Source: Chloroflexota bacterium
GTDB lineage: Bacteria; Chloroflexota; Dehalococcoidia; Lucifugimonadales; Lucifugimonadaceae
Direction: 5' to 3'
NCBI GenBank assembly: GCA_029262715.1
Contig: JAJCYX010000139.1
Coordinates: 1 to 6,342, forward strand
DNA length: 6,342 nucleotides
Below, one piece after another: positions 1 through 5,402 of the stretch. The translations under genes were made by a program, and so were the position numbers. Below the pieces are notes generated by a model. The model did no database searches, was not told the DNA's origin, and saw only the letters and a program-made list of their open reading frames with translations. Within the stretch, counting starts at the first letter, position 1, and the number at the start of each line of letters is the position of its first letter.

Positions 1-261
1 AGAGAACCCGATGCGTTTAGGCATGACCTTGCGTGCCTTCAGGGACAAGCCGTGCAAGCGGATGTTTCCAGCTATGGGGCTGCTCAGGCATACAGCCATT
101 CATTGCTGGACGGTGCTGAGGCGGAATTCCAGCTCCTGAACGCACGGGGTGTATCCAGTCAGCAACGCGGCATTGGCCGAGGTGCCCTGGAGGCCACTCG
201 GAGCGCATTGATTACTTTGGACAGTGCGCTTGGTGTCAGATTGCGTCGGGAGTGGCGATAG
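1..261 (+). CDS. 3' end of an unidentified protein gene (partial, 86 residues visible)
   Basis: The frame beginning at base 1 is open from the left edge to a TAG at 259-261, so this is probably the C-terminal end of a gene that starts outside the window. The 86 visible residues are rich in Ala, Leu, Gln, Arg and Glu, look mostly helical, and end in a basic stretch (VRLRREWR). No catalytic or binding motif or family signature is recognised, and no function is assigned. A GTG at 52 could start a 69-residue protein, but the frame is open upstream of it and I see no convincing ribosome binding site there, so a truncated longer gene is the better reading. The gene ends about 40 bases before the groESL promoter and no intrinsic terminator is visible after it. 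It could also be a chance open frame. Confidence 0.45.
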   Translation, partial: REPDAFRHDLACLQGQAVQADVSSYGAAQAYSHSLLDGAEAEFQLLNARGVSSQQRGIGRGALEATRSALITLDSALGVRLRREWR

Positions 262-303
262 CTATTCCGACTCGTACTGAGCATTTCGCAACACCCTGAC
301 CTG

Positions 304-332
304 TTGACACCATCTCCACCCGTTCCTAGAAT
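304..332 (+). promoter_or_regulatory. Sigma-70-type promoter of the groESL operon
   Basis: A perfect -35 hexamer TTGACA (304-309) is followed after exactly 17 bases by TAGAAT (327-332), one mismatch from the consensus -10. Transcription is expected to start near 339-340, immediately before the CIRCE-like operators. It is the best promoter found upstream of groES. The match to consensus and the adjacent operator support each other; use of the promoter is inferred. Confidence 0.75.
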
Positions 333-342
333 TCGTCACTGT

Positions 343-369
343 CTGGCACTCGCGCGCGCCGACTGCTAA
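343..369 (+). promoter_or_regulatory. CIRCE-like operator 1 (putative HrcA site)
   Basis: The CIRCE element recognised by the heat-shock repressor HrcA is TTAGCACTC, 9 bases, GAGTGCTAA. Here CTGGCACTC (343-351, 7 of 9 matching) is followed by exactly 9 bases (352-360) and GACTGCTAA (361-369, 8 of 9). The exact spacing, the position just after the predicted transcription start and the downstream groES-groEL genes all fit HrcA control. The arms are degenerate, so binding is inferred. No hrcA gene is in the window. Confidence 0.7.
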
Positions 370-392
370 CACTCGAACGGCACGACTGCTAT
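366..392 (+). promoter_or_regulatory. CIRCE-like operator 2, overlapping operator 1
   Basis: A second inverted repeat of the same design follows: CTAACACTC (366-374, 7 of 9 to the left CIRCE arm), 9 bases (375-383), then GACTGCTAT (384-392, 7 of 9 to the right arm). Its left arm shares bases 366-369 with the right arm of operator 1, and the two units repeat with a 23-base period, roughly two helical turns. The arrangement could allow two repressor dimers to bind side by side. It is weaker than operator 1 and could be a decayed duplicate. Confidence 0.5.
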
Positions 393-648
393 CTGAGTGG
401 CCGATCAAAAGATTGGCATCAGGACAACTGCAGACCGGCGCGAACAACTGCCAGCAAGGCACGGTCATCGAGCTTCATATGTCTGTCCGGACTAAGAAGC
501 ATCGCGGGACTCAGAGCACTCTCGGAAACTCTTCGAACAGTGTCGGTGAGCGCAAGAGACCGTGGCCAAAGACCGCCAGAAGCATTCTGTGCTGACGGTG
601 GTCTGTACATGAACGGGTAGGAAGAGAAACGAGAAGGAGATTTGTTCA
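393..648 (+). other. Long untranslated leader of groESL
   Basis: If the promoter at 304-332 is used, the mRNA carries about 310 untranslated bases before groES. This stretch has no convincing gene: the short open frames in it lack good starts and have unnatural composition. I see no riboswitch, tRNA or clear terminator. An isolated left-arm-like CIRCE sequence at 513-521 has no partner. A purine-rich ribosome binding site (AGGAG at 635-639) closes the region. The leader could hold RNA structure or a second promoter that I do not recognise. Confidence 0.4.
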
Positions 649-945
649 GTGGCTCTTAATTTGAAGCCCCTGGCAGACCGAGTAGTGATCGAGCCGCTCG
701 ACGACGAGGCTTCAACAAGCCCCGGCGGCATCATCATTCCGGACACTGCTAAAGAAAAGCCTCAGGCTGGCAAAGTGGTAGCAACCGGCCCCGGCCGAAC
801 TACGGACGACGGCAAGTTAATCAAGCTAGATGTGAAGAAGGGCGACAAGGTCGTCTACTCAAAATACGCAGGCACGGAGTACGCCGTTGGCGGAACCGAG
901 TACCTGATCGTTCGAGAGAGCGACATCCTCGCAGTCATCGGCTAG
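649..945 (+). CDS. groES: Co-chaperonin GroES (Hsp10)
   Basis: GroES is the heptameric lid of the cytoplasmic GroEL chamber and binds it during the ATP cycle to enclose the folding substrate. The 98-residue product has the normal family length and opens with LKPLADRVVIEPL, the usual N-terminal strand. The mobile loop lies at about residues 17-34 and contains the hydrophobic Ile-Ile-Ile (28-30) that docks onto GroEL, followed by PDTAKEKP and the GKVVATGPGR segment. The C-terminal end has the expected YLIVRESDILAVIG form. The start is GTG at 649 with AGGAG at 635-639, nine bases upstream; starting here gives the normal N-terminus. Stop codons TAG and TAA stand in tandem at 943-948. groEL follows after 56 bases, and the operon is probably repressed by HrcA through the CIRCE-like sites at 343-392. 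Confidence 0.98.
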   Translation: MALNLKPLADRVVIEPLDDEASTSPGGIIIPDTAKEKPQAGKVVATGPGRTTDDGKLIKLDVKKGDKVVYSKYAGTEYAVGGTEYLIVRESDILAVIG

Positions 946-1001
946 TAAAACGCCCGGAATGGGCATCTAGTTGATGCAACCGGCAATAAACGGAGAAAGA
1001 A

Positions 1002-2633
1002 ATGCCAGCAAAGGATCTAAAGTTCGGCGAGGATGCTCGAACACGCCTCAAGGAAGGCATCGACATACTCGCAAACACCGTCAAGGTGACACTCGGCCCG
1101 CGCGGTCGGAACATCATCGTTGACAAGAAGTTCGGCCCTCCGCAGGTCAACTCTGACGGCGTGACGATCGCCAAGGAGATCGACCTCGAGGATCCGTTCG
1201 AGAACATGGGCGCACAGCTTCTGAAGGAAGCGTCCAAGAAGACCAACGACGACGCAGGTGACGGCACCACGACCTCCACAGTGCTGGCCCAGGCCATCAT
1301 CGGCGAGGGCTTCAAAAACGTCGCGGCCGGAGCTGACCCTATGGCGCTGAAGCGCGGCATGGAGAAGGCGATGGAGACCATTCGTAGCTCCATCAAGAAG
1401 CAGTCCACAGCCGTCAAGGGCTCAGAGCAGATCTCAAGCGTCGCAATCCTCTCTTCCCACGACGAAGAGATGGGCGCATTGATCGCAGGCGTGATGGAGA
1501 AGGTCGGCAAGGACGGCGTAATCACCGTCGATGAATCGAAGTCCCTCTCTTACGAGACAGACTACGTAGAGGGAATGCAGTTCGACCGTGGTTTCCTCTC
1601 ACCCTACTTTGTAACGAACGCAGACAGCCAGGAAGCGCAGCTAGAAAACCCGTACGTGCTCATCACGGACGGCAAGGTTTCCGCTGTTGCAGACCTCCTG
1701 CCCGTTCTGGAGAAGGTTCTACAGTCGAAGCGACCTCTGTTGCTGATTGCTGAGGACGTTGAGGGTGAGGCCCTGGCAACCCTGGTAGTCAACAAGCTGC
1801 GAGGCACATTGAACATAGCCGCTGTTAAGGCGCCTGGATTCGGTGACCGCCGCAAGGCCATGCTGCAGGACATTGCGATCCTGACTGGCGCAAGCGTCAT
1901 CTCCGAAGAGACCGGCCGTAAGCTGGACTCTGCGGTTCTGGACGACCTTGGCACCTGTGACCGCGTTGTCGTGAAGAAGGAAGACACGACGGTCGTTGGC
2001 GGCGCTGGCAGCAAGAGCGCAATCTCTGGCCGTATGAAGGAGATTCAGACGCAGGTTGATGAGACCACGTCTGACTACGACCGTGAGAAGCTGCAGGAAC
2101 GACTTGCGAAGCTCTCCGGTGGTGTTGCCATCATTAGGGTTGGCGCTGCGACCGAGATCGAGATGAAAGAGAAGAAGCAGCGTGTTGAAGACGCTCTGTC
2201 TGCCACACGTGCAGCCGTTGAAGAGGGCATCGTCCCTGGTGGCGGCACGGTACTGATCAAGGCTTCAGACGCGTTGGCGAAGCTCAAGTTTGATAACGAT
2301 GACGAGCAGACCGGTGTTGAGATTCTTCGCAAGTCTCTGCTGGCTCCTATCCGCATCATCGCAGCCAACTCGGGCTTCGAGGGCGCCGTGATCCTGGAGA
2401 AGGTTTCAGAGAGCAAGAAGAAGAACTTCGGCTTTGATGCCGGAGCCGGCGTATTCGGTGACATGCTCGAGATGGGCATCATCGACCCTGCGAAGGTGAC
2501 TCGGGCGGCTGTCGAGAACGCAGTTTCTGTAGCAGGAATGATCCTGACAACAGAGGCGCTGATCACAGACAAGCCTGATGCGGCAATGGCCGGAGGACCG
2601 CCAATGCCTCCGGGCGGCGGGATGGACTTCTAA
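1002..2633 (+). CDS. groEL: Chaperonin GroEL (Hsp60)
   Basis: GroEL forms the double-ring cytoplasmic ATPase that folds proteins together with GroES. The 543-residue product is full length and follows the equatorial-intermediate-apical-intermediate-equatorial order. Visible markers are KVTLGPRGRN near residues 28-37, the SDGVTIAKEI loop near 51-60, the nucleotide-binding GDGTTT with Asp87 at the same number as in E. coli, the apical KAPGFGDRRKAML segment, RVEDALSATRAAVEEG with the probable catalytic Asp397 (Asp398 in E. coli), and GIVPGGG. The tail is a short Gly/Pro/Met stretch ending in GGGMDF rather than long GGM repeats. Small departures from common sequences are NDDAGDGTTT (often NDVAGDG or NDAAGDG) and VNSDG (often TNDG or TKDG). 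The ATG at 1002 has GGAG at 992-995. It is co-transcribed with groES and ends before the terminator at 2680-2717. Confidence 0.99.
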   Translation: MPAKDLKFGEDARTRLKEGIDILANTVKVTLGPRGRNIIVDKKFGPPQVNSDGVTIAKEIDLEDPFENMGAQLLKEASKKTNDDAGDGTTTSTVLAQAIIGEGFKNVAAGADPMALKRGMEKAMETIRSSIKKQSTAVKGSEQISSVAILSSHDEEMGALIAGVMEKVGKDGVITVDESKSLSYETDYVEGMQFDRGFLSPYFVTNADSQEAQLENPYVLITDGKVSAVADLLPVLEKVLQSKRPLLLIAEDVEGEALATLVVNKLRGTLNIAAVKAPGFGDRRKAMLQDIAILTGASVISEETGRKLDSAVLDDLGTCDRVVVKKEDTTVVGGAGSKSAISGRMKEIQTQVDETTSDYDREKLQERLAKLSGGVAIIRVGAATEIEMKEKKQRVEDALSATRAAVEEGIVPGGGTVLIKASDALAKLKFDNDDEQTGVEILRKSLLAPIRIIAANSGFEGAVILEKVSESKKKNFGFDAGAGVFGDMLEMGIIDPAKVTRAAVENAVSVAGMILTTEALITDKPDAAMAGGPPMPPGGGMDF

Positions 2634-2634
2634 C

Positions 2635-2666
2635 AACGCCCTGGCAGCATAAGCTGCGTTGGCGTT
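2635..2666 (+). other. Hairpin directly after groEL stop
   Basis: AACGCC (2635-2640) pairs with GGCGTT (2661-2666), and inside it GCAGC (2644-2648) pairs with GCTGC (2653-2657) around a four-base ATAA loop, with a 3 by 3 internal loop between the helices. There is no T-run after it, so it is not a terminator by itself. It may protect the 3' end of the message or be incidental. Confidence 0.4.
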
Positions 2667-2679
2667 TGAAAAGAACACT

Positions 2680-2717
2680 AAAGGCCGGTCAGGATTTCCC
2701 TGACCGGCCTTTTCTTT
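2680..2717 (+). terminator. Intrinsic terminator of groESL
   Basis: A perfect 14-bp stem joins 2680-2693 (AAAGGCCGGTCAGG) to 2699-2712, closed by a five-base ATTTC loop. The 3' arm runs into a T-rich tail (TTTTCTTT, interrupted by one C). It lies 47 bases after the groEL stop and marks the end of the chaperonin transcript, so the PAP2 gene downstream should have its own promoter. Confidence 0.93.
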
Positions 2718-2769
2718 GCTGAGAGATGCTATTCCGTCTCTGACGAGCCAATAGTTAACGATTTACGAA

Positions 2770-2787
2770 TACCGTGTATACACGGTA
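2770..2787. promoter_or_regulatory. Perfect 18-bp palindrome, possible operator
   Basis: TACCGTGTA at 2770-2778 is followed with no spacer by its exact reverse complement TACACGGTA at 2779-2787. The symmetry stops at both ends. With no loop it is better suited to a dimeric DNA-binding protein than to an RNA hairpin. It lies 53 bases after the groESL terminator and about 180 bases upstream of the predicted promoter of the PAP2 gene, which is far for a simple repressor. I do not recognise the motif as belonging to a named regulator. Confidence 0.45.
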
Positions 2788-2962
2788 CGACCAACCTGTT
2801 ACGCGGCCCGCCGAATGTGTCGTTTTCCAATGTTTACGTTCGTCGTTTCCGTACTGGGATCTAACGTAATGGTTGCTTGATTGCACGTAAGGCTTTTGCA
2901 GAGATGTGTGACGAAGTTGATGATTTTCCCCACTAAATGGTTGTAAACTTTAGCGGTGGAAA

Positions 2963-2971
2963 TGTTATAAA
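2963..2971 (+). promoter_or_regulatory. Extended -10 promoter of the PAP2 gene
   Basis: TG at 2963-2964, one base, then TATAAA (2966-2971) forms an extended -10 element, five of six matching TATAAT. TTGTAA at 2941-2946 could serve as a weak -35 with a long 19-base spacer. Transcription would start near 2978, leaving a leader of about 18 bases before the ATG at 2996. The -35 area is overlapped by an imperfect inverted repeat at 2930-2956. Confidence 0.5.
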
Positions 2972-2995
2972 GCCGCACATCACTACTGAAAAGCT

Positions 2996-3913
2996 ATGCC
3001 AAGTCTGGTCACATACCTCGGCTTCCTCGGGCGAAATACCGGTCACACCACCCGGTTCCTAGCCACGCGGGAAGTGATCCTGCTCTTTAGCACTTACCTG
3101 CTCTATTCAGTATCAAAGAACATGATCGACTCGACGCCTATTCTTCAGGCGTTCAGTAACGCGTGGGCACTTGTGAGACTTGAAGAGACGCTGGGTATTG
3201 CTCACGAATCTAAAATTCAGGTCTGGGCCAGCCTCCATTCAGTCGCATTCCTCAACTTCCTGGGTTATTTCTACGCAATCGCACTACGGATTGCGCTACT
3301 CGGGTCAGCGGCTTATCTGTTCATCAAAAGCCGTCGCCTGTACTGGCCACTGCGAAACATGTACCTCATCACCATGGTCACCGCCGTGGTCATCTTCGCT
3401 GTATATCCGCTCGCTCCACCGCGAATGCTGCCCGGCTACGGCATGACAGACGTTGCACAGGTTCTTGGCATGCTTCCAAAAGAAGGCTCTCGCTCATTCT
3501 TCGGCTACAACGAATTCGCAGCAATGCCGAGTTTGCACATCGCATGGTCATCGCTAATCGCATTCGCATGGTTCAAGCTCGGAAACAAGTTGGGCATCGT
3601 CCTGAGCTCCGCCTATCTCGCGCTCATGACACTGGCCGTTGTCGCCACCGCAAACCACTACATCCTTGATGTTGTTGCGGGCGTGCTGCTACTGCTCTTT
3701 GCAATGTGGTTGATCGGCCTACCGACAAGCGTTAAGAAGATGCTGGAGTACCGCGATTTGCGGGACCTGCGCCAGATGGTAAAAGGCTGGCCGCAGCCGT
3801 TCCCTGAAAGCGGGTTCATAGTGGGTTACCACCGGACGGTCAACCCGGTGGTCTCGAGGCCCATTGCTCTCGGCACTCCGTTTGGCGATGCTGCCTGGCG
3901 CATTCTCGCCTAG
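2996..3913 (+). CDS. PAP2-superfamily membrane phosphatase/transferase (Aur1-like, PAP2_3 type)
   Basis: This 305-residue integral membrane protein probably hydrolyses or transfers a lipid phosphate group. Hydrophobic spans are at about residues 26-40, 78-110, 121-140, 182-194, 197-218 and 226-242. The acid-phosphatase motifs are in place: PLAPPRML with Arg143, AAMPSLHIAW with His181, and ANHYILDVVAG with His221 and Asp225. The PPRM form of the first motif, instead of the classical KxxxxxxRP, points to the group related to inositol phosphorylceramide synthase Aur1. A polar tail of about 63 residues (243-305) follows the last span and resembles nothing I recognise. The ATG at 2996 is fixed by an in-frame TGA at 2987-2989, although the ribosome binding site (GAAAAG) is weak. 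The gene stands alone between the groESL terminator and a 227-base gap. The substrate cannot be told from the sequence; polyprenyl pyrophosphate, phosphatidate or an inositol lipid are all possible. Confidence 0.85.
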   Translation: MPSLVTYLGFLGRNTGHTTRFLATREVILLFSTYLLYSVSKNMIDSTPILQAFSNAWALVRLEETLGIAHESKIQVWASLHSVAFLNFLGYFYAIALRIALLGSAAYLFIKSRRLYWPLRNMYLITMVTAVVIFAVYPLAPPRMLPGYGMTDVAQVLGMLPKEGSRSFFGYNEFAAMPSLHIAWSSLIAFAWFKLGNKLGIVLSSAYLALMTLAVVATANHYILDVVAGVLLLLFAMWLIGLPTSVKKMLEYRDLRDLRQMVKGWPQPFPESGFIVGYHRTVNPVVSRPIALGTPFGDAAWRILA

Positions 3914-4140
3914 CAAATTCGAACGCGCTTATACCGTTCATCTGTAACGGCAGCATCCAACCGGTGTGAGTGACAACCGCCTCATCTGCAGAGGTGGGCC
4001 ATTGTTAAACTTGCCACGCACGGGCAGCGGAGCGCGTACACGTTCTGGTTACAAATGGCAGAGATGCCGTTGCGGATAGTACGCTGGACGCCCAGCATTA
4101 AACGACCTGATTTTCAATACCCGGCGTTTGAGAACCGGCA
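3914..4140. other. Intergenic gap between the PAP2 and nuclease genes
   Basis: No gene is supported here. A 7-bp stem with one G-T pair (3977-3983 with 3991-3997, loop ATCTGCA) lies 64 bases after the PAP2 stop but has no T-run, so it is at best a weak terminator. I find no good promoter pair for the downstream genes, though they presumably start in this gap. Confidence 0.4.
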
Positions 4141-5394
4141 TTGCAACCTTTCCGATTCGTACACGCAGCCGACCTGCACATCGATAGCCCATTTCGCGGC
4201 CTGCGTGATGTGGACAAGCGCGTCGGCGAGAGACTGCGGCAATCAACGTTCGAAGCGTTCAACAACATGATCAACCTGTGCATCGACGAGCAGGTCGATT
4301 TCCTGGTCATCGCAGGCGACATCTACGACGGTGCAGACCGCAGTGTCCGAGCTCAACTCCGCTTCCGTGACGGCATGCGCCGACTTTCAGAAGCAGGCAT
4401 CTCCGTCTACATCGTCCACGGCAACCACGATCCGCTCGACGGCTGGCTTTCTGCGGTCTCGTGGCCGGAGGGTGTCCACATCTTCGGAGCCGAGCCCGAG
4501 TGGAAAACCGTCGAGTTGAACGGCGAACCGCTGGCGGCGATACAGGGTGTTTCGTTCCCAACCCGTGAAGTCAGAGAGAACCTTGTCGCTCGCTTCGAGA
4601 CTCCAGATAGCAACTCACCGTTCACAATCGGCCTGCTGCACACCAATGTCGGTGGCAACCCGGACCATGACAACTACGCGCCATGTTCACTTGACGATCT
4701 AAGGCTCACTGCACTCGACTACTGGGCACTCGGCCACGTGCACACTCGCCAGACCCTGCGCCGCCAGAGCCCCGCCGTGGTCTATCCGGGGAATATCCAG
4801 GGTCGGCACCCGAACGAAACTGGCCCGCGCGGCTGCATGATGGTCGATGTGAGCGAAGAGGGCAGCATCAACACACGCTTCCATGCACTCGATGTCGTGC
4901 GATGGGAGCCTACTGACGTTGATATTTCCGAAATCACCTCGATAGACAAGCTCGAAGACGCCATCGAGCAGAAGCTGGACGATCTTGCGGTGAAGGCCGA
5001 AGGCCGTGACGTAATATGCTCACTAACCCTCTCTGGCCGTGGGTCGATGCACCACGAACTAGCCCGGCAGGGCGCAGTCGAGGACCTTCTCACAGAACTG
5101 CGAGCAACAGCTTCCGAAGCGCCATGGGTTTGGGTCGAGCGCATCTACGACCGAACAAGGCCCGAGATCGATCTCGATAGTAGGTCTGAAGCAGACGATT
5201 TTCTCGGAGCGACTCTGCGCACCGCGGCAAAAGCGCTTGACGACAAAGAGGGTGTTCAAGAGCTGGCGCAGGTTGTCGGTGAGGTGTTTACTGGCCGTAA
5301 GAACGGACTACCTGCTCCGACCGACGACCAGTTACGTGGTTGGACCGCAGAGGCACGCTGGCAACTTGCAGAGCTGCTGGAGCCGGAAGAGTAG
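4141..5394 (+). CDS. YhaO/SbcD-like DNA repair metallophosphoesterase (Mre11 type)
   Basis: The 417-residue product belongs to the calcineurin-like phosphoesterases that act as DNA nucleases in Mre11/SbcD complexes. All metal-binding motifs are visible in order: ADLHID with Asp11 and His13, AGDIYD with Asp60, GNHD with Asn95, His96 and Asp97, LLHTN with His167, and GHVH with His199 and His201. Length, the opening FRFVHAADLHIDSPF and the ATPase partner match B. subtilis YhaO better than E. coli SbcD. Residues from about 230 on form the less conserved capping and partner-binding region. The start is TTG at 4141: an in-frame TGA at 4129-4131 excludes any earlier start, GAGA (4130-4133) can serve as ribosome binding site, and the conserved N-terminus begins right here. 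The partner ATPase gene follows after 8 bases. Nuclease activity and its substrate are inferred from the family. Confidence 0.93.
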   Translation: MQPFRFVHAADLHIDSPFRGLRDVDKRVGERLRQSTFEAFNNMINLCIDEQVDFLVIAGDIYDGADRSVRAQLRFRDGMRRLSEAGISVYIVHGNHDPLDGWLSAVSWPEGVHIFGAEPEWKTVELNGEPLAAIQGVSFPTREVRENLVARFETPDSNSPFTIGLLHTNVGGNPDHDNYAPCSLDDLRLTALDYWALGHVHTRQTLRRQSPAVVYPGNIQGRHPNETGPRGCMMVDVSEEGSINTRFHALDVVRWEPTDVDISEITSIDKLEDAIEQKLDDLAVKAEGRDVICSLTLSGRGSMHHELARQGAVEDLLTELRATASEAPWVWVERIYDRTRPEIDLDSRSEADDFLGATLRTAAKALDDKEGVQELAQVVGEVFTGRKNGLPAPTDDQLRGWTAEARWQLAELLEPEE

Positions 5395-5402
5395 CGGAAA
5401 CC

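Noticed and set aside
513..521. Third CIRCE-like left arm (AGAGCACTC)
   Set aside because: The right arm is missing at the required 9-base spacing, so it is an isolated partial match.
413..595. 60-codon open frame in the groES leader
   Set aside because: It has a TTG start, no ribosome binding site, a low-complexity polar composition and no recognisable motif; other frames over the same bases are equally open.
935..1525. 196-codon open frame on the minus strand opposite groEL
   Set aside because: It lies antisense to a certain groEL sequence and has a Ser/Ala/Phe-rich shadow composition with no family resemblance.
2075..2572. 165-codon open frame on the minus strand opposite groEL
   Set aside because: It is a shadow of the groEL reading frame, very rich in Ser, Ala and Thr, with no motif.
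3977..3997. Stem-loop after the PAP2 gene as a terminator
   Set aside because: The stem is short, includes a G-T pair and has no T-run after it.
4070..4101. TTGCGG...CATTAA as a promoter for the nuclease pair
   Set aside because: The spacing is 20 bases and both hexamers are weak, so it does not stand out from background.
4055..4270. 71-codon open frame running into the phosphoesterase gene
   Set aside because: It is in a different frame from the phosphoesterase, overlaps its conserved N-terminus and shows no family features. A frameshifted N-terminal extension is not needed, because the protein already begins with the family's first strand at 4141.
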